Assembly (NCBI GenBank): GCA_964622075.1
Contig: CAZUMR010000079.1
Location: 1-10,825 of the forward strand
Length of the DNA stretch: 10,825 bases
Direction: 5' to 3'
Source: WAPX01 sp964622075
GTDB lineage: Archaea; Halobacteriota; Archaeoglobi; Archaeoglobales; Archaeoglobaceae
Below, piece after piece: positions 1 to 5,790 of this stretch; position 1 is the first letter of the stretch, and each line of letters opens with the position of its first letter. The notes beneath the pieces were generated by a model. It searched no databases, was not told where the DNA came from, and saw nothing but the letters and a program-made list of their open reading frames with translations. A program made the translations under genes and the position numbers.

Positions 1-1
1 A

Positions 2-124
2 GAGGTAGTTGACCTTGACAGACTGAAGGAAGAGTACTACAAACTTAGAGGCTGGGAGAACGGCAGACCAACGAAAGAGAAGCTGAAGGAACTTGGCATA
101 GAGGTATTCTCCGATTTTGCATGA
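2..124 (+). CDS. Aldehyde:ferredoxin oxidoreductase, C-terminal end only (partial)
   Basis: The frame is open from the left edge to a TGA at 122-124 and gives 40 residues. The pattern EYYKLRGWENGRPTKEKLKE followed by LGIE is the characteristic C-terminal end of tungsten-pterin aldehyde:ferredoxin oxidoreductases (AOR/FOR/GOR family), where an invariant-looking YYxLRGW leads into a GxPTxEKLxELG segment. These enzymes oxidise aldehydes to carboxylic acids in the cytoplasm with ferredoxin as electron acceptor. The catalytic and cofactor-binding parts lie outside the window, so substrate type cannot be judged. The gene runs convergently towards the HTH regulator at 273-1223. The call rests on one short conserved tail; another member of the same family is the main alternative. 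Confidence 0.65.
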   Translation, partial: EVVDLDRLKEEYYKLRGWENGRPTKEKLKELGIEVFSDFA

Positions 125-192
125 TTTTCCTGTTTTAGTTCCTTATTCTTTATTTTCTGTTTTTTCATTATGTTTTCTGTTTTTTCATTATG
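125..192 (+). terminator. T-rich termination region with a 20-bp tandem repeat
   Basis: Directly after the oxidoreductase stop there are several T tracts, as expected for archaeal intrinsic termination. The part 153-192 is a perfect two-copy tandem repeat with a 20-base period (153-172 and 173-192), unit TTTTCTGTTTTTTCATTATG, so the T-run is duplicated. Confidence 0.5.
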
Positions 193-213
193 CTTAATCC
201 CGGTTCTCAGTCC

Positions 214-248
214 ACAATCTTCAATCCTCAACCCTCAACCCTCAATCT
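214..248. repeat. Short heptamer tandem repeat
   Basis: Five consecutive 7-base units with small variations (ACAATCT, TCAATCC, TCAACCC, TCAACCC, TCAATCT) lie between two convergent genes. On the minus strand the core reads GGGTTGA. There is no coding frame here; it is a low-complexity intergenic repeat in the 3' region of both neighbours. Confidence 0.6.
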
Positions 249-272
249 CAGTCCCAGACAGTAGGCATAAAA

Positions 273-1223
273 TCAACACTCGCCGTGTTTTTCTTTAATC
301 AGGGTCACAAGATCCTTGGGTGAAGAGACACACGAGAGCTCATCCTTCATTAAAAAGACGACTGAAGAAACTTCCTTTTTGACCTTTCTCTCGACTATAT
401 ACGTTGCCCTTGCAGATACGACCTCAGATACCCTGCCTATAACCTCGGCTCTTCTCTCTATTTCCCTAACCTGTCTTATCCCGGTTAAAATCGGTTCTTC
501 AATCTCTTTCTGGTCAATTCTGGATACCACATCAAACGGTGCGTGCTTAACAGCGTAAACCTCAAGACCTATGTCTCTCAAACACTCAACTATTTCAGCT
601 TCGCTCTTTCCAAGCTCCTCAACGTTCCTCCCTTCCTCCTCAACATCAAGCTCGGCAAAGTTGAGAAGGTCGATGGCCTTTATAACGAACTCCCCGAGCA
701 CTTCCTCCAGCCTTGCAGCGTTTTCAAGAGATGTGTCACTCCCCTCTTCATACTTTTTCACGACTCTCCTTGAAACACCAAGCAACCTTGCAAGAGTTCC
801 TATGGTCATACCGAGTTTTTCCCTTGCCTCTCTTATCTTTTCGCTGTTCAGCCTGACGTAGTAACCTCCCGGAGCAGAATAGACCATTGGAGGTACTCCC
901 TCTACCACAAAGTCGTAAAAGGTTGCCGTATTTATAACCGGCAATCCGTACCTGTTGTAAACGACACCCCTTTCAAGGTAGTCAGATTTAAACCTCTCAC
1001 CTATGACGAGAGGGGAAGCCTTCAGGAGTTTGGCTACAAGCTTCATATCTGCAGCCATCTCCGGTTTCAGCGAATCGGCATTGTAGAGTACCTTGATCAG
1101 AAGGGTAGTTTCCCCTCTCCTCGCAACTATATCAAAGCACCTTGGCTTGGTGCCGATTGCCGTAACCTTAAATCCAGCTTTATTCAGTATCCTCAGTGCT
1201 GATTCGACAACTGCTGTAAACAT
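273..1223 (-). CDS. Archaeal HTH-type transcriptional regulator (COG1395-like)
   Basis: This 316-residue protein matches the archaeal family of putative HTH-type regulators with a central Cro/C1-type helix-turn-helix. The HTH spans about residues 129-178: KIREAREKLGMTIGTLARLL, then a GVSRRVVKKYEEG recognition region. The N-terminal domain (1-125) begins with an alpha/beta segment containing CFDIVARRGETTLLIKV, which recalls a nuclease-like fold. The C-terminal part (about 207-316) contains a similar GLEVYAVKHAPFDVVSR segment. The ATG at 1223 sits 28 bases below a TATA box, so the message is probably leaderless. The gene follows the alcohol dehydrogenase on the same strand, but the promoter in the gap argues for separate expression. 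Family membership is well supported; the regulated genes are unknown. Confidence 0.87.
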   Translation of the reverse strand: MFTAVVESALRILNKAGFKVTAIGTKPRCFDIVARRGETTLLIKVLYNADSLKPEMAADMKLVAKLLKASPLVIGERFKSDYLERGVVYNRYGLPVINTATFYDFVVEGVPPMVYSAPGGYYVRLNSEKIREAREKLGMTIGTLARLLGVSRRVVKKYEEGSDTSLENAARLEEVLGEFVIKAIDLLNFAELDVEEEGRNVEELGKSEAEIVECLRDIGLEVYAVKHAPFDVVSRIDQKEIEEPILTGIRQVREIERRAEVIGRVSEVVSARATYIVERKVKKEVSSVVFLMKDELSCVSSPKDLVTLIKEKHGEC

Positions 1224-1246
1224 TCTAAAATCAGATAGTTCGGAGC

Positions 1247-1256
1247 CATATATAAG
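1247..1256 (-). promoter_or_regulatory. TATA box of the HTH regulator gene
   Basis: On the minus strand the sequence reads CTTATATATG. Its centre lies about 28 bases before the ATG at 1223, the usual archaeal distance from TATA box to transcription start. There is no ribosome site between the two, which fits a leaderless transcript. Confidence 0.7.
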
Positions 1257-1261
1257 ACTTT

Positions 1262-1302
1262 GCTATTACCACCAGCTATTACGACCAGCCCTCAGCCATT
1301 AC
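1262..1302 (-). repeat. Three direct repeats GTAATRGC next to the regulator promoter
   Basis: On the minus strand GTAATGGC (1295-1302), GTAATAGC (1275-1282) and GTAATAGC (1262-1269) occur in the same orientation, spaced 20 and 13 bases apart. They end just upstream of the TATA box and lie after the stop of the alcohol dehydrogenase, so coding constraint does not explain them. They are candidate binding sites for a regulator, possibly the HTH protein acting on itself. Confidence 0.45.
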
Positions 1303-1310
1303 TGCCACAT

Positions 1311-2417
1311 TCAGAAACTCAGAGCTCTCTCAAATATCCACCTTGCGTCCTCCTCACCTATCTCCGGTCTCATCGAGATCAGTCTTTTTACTTCCATGGT
1401 TCTTCTGACAAGTTCTGGCACATCATCTCTGCCTATTCCCATCTCAGAAAGAGATGGTAACCCCACAGCCTTTCTCATCTCATCTATGCTCATACCCAGA
1501 GCCTTTTTAACGTTCTCTGCCTTTTCTTTACTTACATTCCTCTCTATCCACTCAAGCAAGGCCTGCCCTATTGCAGCAACGCACTCTCCATGAGGTCTTG
1601 AAGTCAGGCTCGCTATGGCGTAAGATGCCGCATGTCCAAAATGCACTCCTGCATTACCAAAGGCCATGCCAGCCATGTTACTGCCAACTGCAACCTCTCT
1701 CGATTTCTCACCCTTTTTTACGAAAAATGGAAGATGCGACAGGAGTTTTAGAGCTTTCAAAGCAAGAGTGTCAGTAACCTCGTTTGAGCCCGTGTAAAAT
1801 CCACCTGCCCTTTCAACACACGTGTAAGCTTCAAACGCATGCATTACCGCATCCATACCGGCTGAAGCGGAAACTCTTTCAGGAGCTCTGATTTCCCAGT
1901 CAAGAATTGCAGTGTCCGGGAGCATGGACTCATGGAGAATTCCTCTTTTCACACCATCAACCTTAATGACTGATGCACACGTCGTCTCGCTTCCAGTACC
2001 AAACGTCGTTGGAATTGCAAGAAACGGCTTAACCCTGAACCTTGCAAGCTGAGAGTTTGGCGAAAGAAAGAATCTGAGATTTCTGTTCAGACTGTAGCAT
2101 GCGTTAACGATCTTTGCCGTATCGAGAACGCTGCCACCACCAAAACCAACTATCGCATCCGGTTCCTCGTTCCTTACAAACTCAAGGCAGGATTCGAAAA
2201 TAGCCTCATCCGGCTCTCTGTCAACTCCCTTCCACAGAGATACCTCTATTCCTTCAGCCTCAACACTCTTTAAAACTTCCCTGCAGTAACCAGTACTTCC
2301 CGTTCTGGGTCCGGAAACAATGACGCATTTTGAAACCCCAAGTTTCTTGAGCTCAGCTCCTACCAGATTTCTTGCACCCTCTCCTGCAACAAGTCTTGAA
2401 ACTCTCAGCCTGAACAT
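1311..2417 (-). CDS. Iron-containing alcohol dehydrogenase (group III)
   Basis: This is a 368-residue NAD(P)-dependent dehydrogenase of the Fe-ADH family, which interconverts alcohols and aldehydes in the cytoplasm. Visible in order are the nucleotide-binding GFGGGSVLDTAK (about residue 92), the AIPTTFGTGSETT loop (about 135), and the metal site. The metal ligands are Asp and His in MDAVMHAFEAYTC and the two His of VHFGHAASYA and RPHGECVA, 14 residues apart as in known members. The length is typical. I chose the ATG at 2417 because AGGTG lies six bases before it; an in-frame GTG at 2426 would add three residues (MFL). The gene starts 30 bases after the biotinyl gene on the same strand, so the two probably form an operon. 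The actual substrate cannot be read from the sequence. Confidence 0.92.
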   Translation of the reverse strand: MFRLRVSRLVAGEGARNLVGAELKKLGVSKCVIVSGPRTGSTGYCREVLKSVEAEGIEVSLWKGVDREPDEAIFESCLEFVRNEEPDAIVGFGGGSVLDTAKIVNACYSLNRNLRFFLSPNSQLARFRVKPFLAIPTTFGTGSETTCASVIKVDGVKRGILHESMLPDTAILDWEIRAPERVSASAGMDAVMHAFEAYTCVERAGGFYTGSNEVTDTLALKALKLLSHLPFFVKKGEKSREVAVGSNMAGMAFGNAGVHFGHAASYAIASLTSRPHGECVAAIGQALLEWIERNVSKEKAENVKKALGMSIDEMRKAVGLPSLSEMGIGRDDVPELVRRTMEVKRLISMRPEIGEEDARWIFERALSF

Positions 2418-2423
2418 TAAAAA

Positions 2424-2428
2424 CACCT
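2424..2428 (-). promoter_or_regulatory. Ribosome binding site of the alcohol dehydrogenase
   Basis: AGGTG on the minus strand lies six bases before the ATG at 2417. It favours that start over the GTG at 2424-2426, which is itself part of this motif. Confidence 0.6.
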
Positions 2429-2447
2429 GCTAAACACTGGCCAAACA

Positions 2448-3020
2448 CTAACTCTCCGACACCACCGCCACAACATCTCCCTGATTTACCTTGTCACCTT
2501 CCTTCACCTTTATGCTGGCGATCTTACCCTTTACGGGAGAGACAACCTCGTTCTCCATCTTCATTGCCTCAAGGATCATTATGGGTTCGTTTTCTTCCAC
2601 TTCATCTCCCTCTTTCTTGAGAATTCTGGTTATTACTCCGGATATTGTCACAGTAACTTCAACCCCTCCCGTGCCAATAACCATGAGCGGATCTCCCTGA
2701 TTTACCTTGTCACCTTCCTTCACGAGTATTTTCTCGACCTTACCATCGTAAGGAGAAACAACTTCGTTCTCCATCTTCATTGCCTCAAGGATAAGCAAAG
2801 GCTGTCCTGCTTTGACTTTTTCTCCCTCTTCCACAACAATTCTTACAACTGTTCCTGCCATCTCTGCCAGAACTTCGTTTCCACTGAGTTCCCTGTGCTT
2901 CTTCTCACCCACGTTTATCAGAGCCTTCTTTCCGTTTACAGAGACCTCGAAAATTGGCGGATCTGCATTGAGTACTTCCACATCATAACTCCTGTTGTTA
3001 ACAGTGACTCTGAACTTCAT
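2448..3020 (-). CDS. Biotin carboxyl carrier protein with two tandem biotinyl domains
   Basis: The 190-residue protein starts with a BCCP-like region (MKFRVTVNNRSYDVEVLNAD, about 1-45) and then has two complete biotinyl domains at about 46-118 and 119-190. Each holds the biotin attachment motif EAMKMENEVVSP, with target lysines K82 and K154, 72 residues apart. Such proteins carry CO2 between biotin carboxylase and a carboxyltransferase or decarboxylase; carriers normally have one biotinyl domain. No carboxylase or transferase subunit is encoded in the window. The start is the ATG at 3020, 26 bases below a TATA box. The frame stays open to 3122, but that extension would cover the promoter and is not family-like. 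The gene leads an operon with the alcohol dehydrogenase. The family call is firm; the parent enzyme is unknown. Confidence 0.88.
   Translation of the reverse strand: MKFRVTVNNRSYDVEVLNADPPIFEVSVNGKKALINVGEKKHRELSGNEVLAEMAGTVVRIVVEEGEKVKAGQPLLILEAMKMENEVVSPYDGKVEKILVKEGDKVNQGDPLMVIGTGGVEVTVTISGVITRILKKEGDEVEENEPIMILEAMKMENEVVSPVKGKIASIKVKEGDKVNQGDVVAVVSES
2475..2792 (-). repeat. 216-bp-spaced direct DNA repeats coding for the two biotinyl domains
   Basis: Inside the biotinyl gene, bases 2475-2507 equal 2691-2723 (33 of 33) and 2548-2576 equal 2764-2792 (29 of 29), both at an offset of 216 bases (72 codons). Identity includes third codon positions, whereas the sequence between the blocks has diverged. 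This indicates an internal duplication kept similar locally. Confidence 0.85.
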
Positions 3021-3041
3021 CGCCCAAGCTGGAATTAGAGG

Positions 3042-3051
3042 ATATTTTATA
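3042..3051 (-). promoter_or_regulatory. TATA box of the biotinyl / alcohol dehydrogenase operon
   Basis: TATAAAATAT on the minus strand is preceded by a purine-rich BRE-like AAGGAAAC. The box centre is 26 bases from the ATG at 3020, implying a leaderless message and fixing the start there rather than at the longer open frame. Confidence 0.75.
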
Positions 3052-3085
3052 GTTTCCTTAATTCTTAATTTTCCACCAGTGTGTT

Positions 3086-3112
3086 GGATAGCAATCATCG
3101 GATAACAATCAT
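3086..3112 (+). repeat. Tandem 13-base direct repeat in the divergent promoter region
   Basis: GGATAGCAATCAT (3086-3098) and GGATAACAATCAT (3100-3112) differ at one base and have a 14-base period. They lie between the two divergent start codons and run into the TATA box of the permease gene. A regulator bound here could repress the permease and possibly affect the biotinyl operon. Confidence 0.5.
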
Positions 3113-3119
3113 TATATTG
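3112..3119 (+). promoter_or_regulatory. TATA box of the permease gene
   Basis: TTATATTG is centred about 26 bases before a GTG at 3141. This spacing supports a leaderless start there and not at the GTG at 3081, which would lie upstream of the promoter. Confidence 0.6.
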
Positions 3120-3140
3120 CACGCTCGTAAGAAAGTTAGC

Positions 3141-4238
3141 GTGCTCTCGAAACTCGTAACTGTCGCGAGAGAGGAGCCTGTACTTTTTATTCTCCTCGTA
3201 GCTCTGGCTGCGTTTACACTTTTAAATCCCGGAGGTGCTTTGAAATACCCGAAGTACGTTGACTGGAACACAATAATCGCCCTTTCGGGTCTTATAGTTG
3301 TCACCACCGGTATAAAGGAGAGTGGACTTCTTTACGAGGTCTCGAAAAATCTGGTTACAAGAGCTAAAAGCGAGAGGAGCATGGCTATAATACTTGTCCT
3401 GATTTCTGCAACTCTCTCAACAGTTCTGACGAACGACATTACACTCCTTGTAGTCGTTCCACTGACACTTTCAATAGGAGAGATTGTTGAAACGAGAGTT
3501 GAGAAGCTCGTAATATTCGAAACTCTTGCAGTAAACGTTGGTTCTGCTTTGACTCCAATAGGAAACCCACAGAACCTGTTTCTGTGGCACGAGTGGGGAA
3601 TATCTTTTCTCACGTTCTGCAGGGAAATGCTTCCCCCAGTCATCCTGATGCTTCTTGTTCTGATATTCTTTGTCTTCCTTTTCTTTAAAGATAAGGGGCT
3701 CGAAGTGAAAGGTGGTAAGGACGTGAGGGTTGACAGAACTCTCGCAACGATCTCTTCGGTGCTTGTGTGTTCTTATGTGATTGCTCTGGAGCTGAAACTT
3801 GAGATATTTGCGTTCGTTGCGGTAATGGCCATTTTCCTCCTCCTCTTCAGAAGGGTGATCGTGAAGACCGACTGGCTTCTGATTCTGATATTCGTGCTCA
3901 TGTTCGTGGATGTTGGATGCATAGCAAGGATGGGAGTGATAAGGGAAGCCGTAAGCTCTCTGAATCTGAACAATTCTGCTCACGTCTTCATAATTTCAGC
4001 CCTGCTATCACAGGTTATGAGCAACGTTCCAGCAGCAATGTTCATATCGCACTTTTCAAGAAACTGGAAGGCTATATGCTATGGTGTAAATGTTGGAGGT
4101 AATGGAATAATACTCGCATCTCTCGCAAACATAATCTCTGTTAGATATGCCGGAAGTAAGCTTCTGGTCGATTTCCACAGGTATTCTGTGGTTTACTTTA
4201 TTTTGACACTCGTCCTCGTTCTGCTCCTGCTATTTTAA
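3141..4238 (+). CDS. Ion transporter superfamily permease (ArsB/NhaD/SLC13-like)
   Basis: A 365-residue polytopic membrane protein with roughly ten hydrophobic segments, beginning at VLFILLVALAAFTLL (about residue 14). Family hallmarks are TLSTVLTNDITLLVVVPLTL (about 91-110), the re-entrant-type TPIGNPQNLFLW (about 138-149), and in the second half SNVPAAMF (about 294) and GVNVGGNG (about 315). These two half-site loops are typical of the ArsB/NhaD/CitM superfamily, which moves anions or exchanges Na+ and H+ across the cytoplasmic membrane. The GTG at 3141 is chosen because a TATA box lies 26 bases before it; a GTG at 3081 would add 20 mostly unrelated residues. The gene diverges from the biotinyl operon and may share its control region. 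The substrate (arsenite, dicarboxylate, Na+/H+ or other) cannot be decided. Confidence 0.85.
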   Translation: MLSKLVTVAREEPVLFILLVALAAFTLLNPGGALKYPKYVDWNTIIALSGLIVVTTGIKESGLLYEVSKNLVTRAKSERSMAIILVLISATLSTVLTNDITLLVVVPLTLSIGEIVETRVEKLVIFETLAVNVGSALTPIGNPQNLFLWHEWGISFLTFCREMLPPVILMLLVLIFFVFLFFKDKGLEVKGGKDVRVDRTLATISSVLVCSYVIALELKLEIFAFVAVMAIFLLLFRRVIVKTDWLLILIFVLMFVDVGCIARMGVIREAVSSLNLNNSAHVFIISALLSQVMSNVPAAMFISHFSRNWKAICYGVNVGGNGIILASLANIISVRYAGSKLLVDFHRYSVVYFILTLVLVLLLLF

Positions 4239-4288
4239 TTTTATTTTCACGAAATTGAAATTAAGTTTTTAAAATTAAATTTTTTAAT
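4228..4288 (+). terminator. T-rich termination region after the permease
   Basis: AT-rich sequence with T-runs at the end of the permease and at 4264-4270 and 4280-4286 follows the stop at 4236-4238, consistent with archaeal poly-T termination. Confidence 0.45.
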
Positions 4289-4292
4289 AAGA

Positions 4293-4306
4293 TCGTCAAA
4301 AGACGA
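4293..4306. repeat. Perfect short inverted repeat upstream of thiolase
   Basis: TCGTC-AAAA-GACGA is a perfect 5-bp inverted repeat in otherwise AT-only sequence, about 25 bases upstream of the thiolase TATA box. It could be a protein site or a small hairpin in the permease 3' end; it is too short to decide. Confidence 0.35.
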
Positions 4307-4331
4307 ATTAAAGGATTAAAAATGTCGAAAA

Positions 4332-4339
4332 AGTATAAG
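4332..4339 (+). promoter_or_regulatory. TATA box of the thiolase gene
   Basis: AGTATAAG preceded by a purine-rich CGAAAA is centred 28 bases before the ATG at 4364. There is no ribosome site, so a leaderless message is likely. Confidence 0.65.
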
Positions 4340-4363
4340 TTTCATTAAGTTTATTCAAGCCCC

Positions 4364-5644
4364 ATGGGCACTGTCATCGTCGGAGCTGTAAGAACACCTG
4401 TTGGTAAGTTTGGCGGTAGCTTGAAAGACCTGCAGGCTTACGAGCTTGGAAAAATTGCAATAAGAGGTCTGATGGAAAAACTCAAACTCATACCCGAGGA
4501 ATTTTTTGACCACTATCCATCCATGCTTGATAGAGTATGTCCTCTCGACGCATATACAAGCGAGCTAAGGGAATCAATCGGAGAGGCAACAGGAGTTAAA
4601 ATCGATGAGGTAATTATGGGAAACGTCCTGCAGGCATCACAGGGTCAGAATCCAGCAAGACAGGCCTCTATTTTCGCCGGTTTACCCAAAACCGTTCCTG
4701 CCTATACTGTAAACATGGTCTGCGGAAGTGGACTGAAGGCAATAGTGCTTGCACACCAGAGCATAGAGAGTGGAGAAAGCAGGGCAGTAGTGGCGGGAGG
4801 AATGGAGTCCATGAGCAATGCCCCGTATGCGCTAACAAAGGCAAGGTGGGGTTACAGGATGTTCAACGGCGAGATTGTGGATCTCATGGTCTTTGACGGG
4901 CTTTGGGAAAAGTTCTACGGTTATCACATGGGAGTAACTGCAGAGAACATCGTGGAGAAGTACGGAATAAGCAGAGAAGAGCAGGACAGGCTCGCATATG
5001 AAAGTCACATGAGGGCGATAAGGGCAATGGACGAGGGGAAATTCAAGGAGGAGATAATTCCTGTAACTCTAAAAACGAAGAAAGGAGAGGTTATCGTTGA
5101 TAAAGACGAACACCCGAGAAGAGATACGAGCCTTGAAAAGCTATCAAAACTGCCTCCAGCTTTCAAAAGCGATGGAACAATAACTGCTGGAAACGCGAGC
5201 GGTATAAACGATGGTGCTGCTGCACTGATGCTGATGGATGAAAGGTATGCTGAGGAGCTCTCTCTGAAGCCCATGGCAAGGATAGTTTCTTTCGCCTGCT
5301 CAGCTATAGACCCAGCATACATGGGTCTCGCTCCAGTACCAGCAGTAAAGAGAGCTCTGGAAAAAGCCGGAATGAGCTTGGACGATATTGATATATTTGA
5401 AATAAACGAGGCTTTTGCAGCTCAGGCAATAGCGGTTATAAGGGAGCTCGGACTTGAGGACAGAATGGATTGCATAAACGTGAATGGCAGTGGAATAAGT
5501 CTCGGACATCCAATCGGTGCAACGGGGGCGAGAATAACGGTAACTTTACTTCACGAAATGAGGAGGAGGAATGCGGAATTTGGTCTGGCCACTCTGTGCG
5601 TTGGAGGTGGAATGGCTGTAGCTGTCGTTTTCGAGAGAGTCTGA
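4364..5644 (+). CDS. Acetyl-CoA acetyltransferase / 3-ketoacyl-CoA thiolase
   Basis: A 426-residue thiolase of the classical single-chain type, which cleaves 3-ketoacyl-CoA or condenses two acetyl-CoA. The nucleophile is C120 in NMVCGSGLKA; the other catalytic groups are N348 in EINEAFAAQA, H382 in GHPIGATGAR and C412 in LCVGGGMA. GQNPARQA (95-102) and GGMESMSNAPY are further thiolase signatures. The protein is about 34 residues longer than the usual 390 because residues about 42-77 form an extra segment between the first helix and VKIDEVIMGNVLQ. The start ATG follows a TATA box at leaderless spacing. The gene is apparently monocistronic, with AT-rich spacers on both sides. No partner of the archaeal HMG-CoA-pathway thiolase (OB-fold DUF35 protein) is adjacent, which favours a role in acyl-CoA breakdown. 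Confidence 0.93.
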   Translation: MGTVIVGAVRTPVGKFGGSLKDLQAYELGKIAIRGLMEKLKLIPEEFFDHYPSMLDRVCPLDAYTSELRESIGEATGVKIDEVIMGNVLQASQGQNPARQASIFAGLPKTVPAYTVNMVCGSGLKAIVLAHQSIESGESRAVVAGGMESMSNAPYALTKARWGYRMFNGEIVDLMVFDGLWEKFYGYHMGVTAENIVEKYGISREEQDRLAYESHMRAIRAMDEGKFKEEIIPVTLKTKKGEVIVDKDEHPRRDTSLEKLSKLPPAFKSDGTITAGNASGINDGAAALMLMDERYAEELSLKPMARIVSFACSAIDPAYMGLAPVPAVKRALEKAGMSLDDIDIFEINEAFAAQAIAVIRELGLEDRMDCINVNGSGISLGHPIGATGARITVTLLHEMRRRNAEFGLATLCVGGGMAVAVVFERV

Positions 5645-5659
5645 ATGCAAGATCAAATA

Positions 5660-5718
5660 CTGAATTTTAATTCAATATTAATTCAATATTTTAATTCAAT
5701 TCACTTAATTTAATTCAG
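5660..5718 (+). terminator. AT-rich region with TAATTCAAT repeats after thiolase
   Basis: TAATTCAATAT occurs at 5668-5678 and 5679-5689 (11-base period), followed by TAATTCAAT at 5692-5700 and TAATTCA at 5711-5717. With the T-runs it probably ends the thiolase transcript; the regular repeats could also be a protein site upstream of the next promoter. Confidence 0.4.
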
Positions 5719-5761
5719 CTTTCCAGCATAACTCTCCATTTAATTTTCGGACAGCCTAAAA

Positions 5762-5769
5762 TTTAAATA
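5762..5769 (+). promoter_or_regulatory. TATA box of the NifX-like / MinD operon
   Basis: TTTAAATA is centred about 26 bases before the ATG at 5791, again giving a leaderless first gene. It is the only evident promoter for the three-gene unit. Confidence 0.6.
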
Positions 5770-5790
5770 GTCTGGCATGTACCTTCGTGC

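Noticed and set aside
1262..1302. CRISPR-like array
   Set aside because: Repeat units are only 8 bases, with gaps of 5 and 12 bases; no cas gene is present.
1093..1593. Plus-strand open frame across the regulator and alcohol dehydrogenase
   Set aside because: It is rich in Ser/Leu with no motif and overlaps two well-supported genes and their promoter.
3098..3114. CGGATAACAATCATT resembles the core of the Escherichia coli lac operator
   Set aside because: The match is explained by the local 13-base tandem repeat, the symmetric other half of the lac site is missing, and the context is archaeal.
3021..3122. Longer N-terminus of the biotinyl protein (open frame to 3122)
   Set aside because: It would cover the TATA box and the divergent promoter region, and the extension does not resemble a carrier protein.
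3081..3140. Longer N-terminus of the permease from a GTG at 3081
   Set aside because: This start lies upstream of the TATA box that fits the GTG at 3141; the added residues include the operator-like repeat.
3471..3983. Long minus-strand open frame antisense to the permease
   Set aside because: The translation is rich in His/Gln/Asn and shows no domain; it mirrors the codon pattern of the permease.
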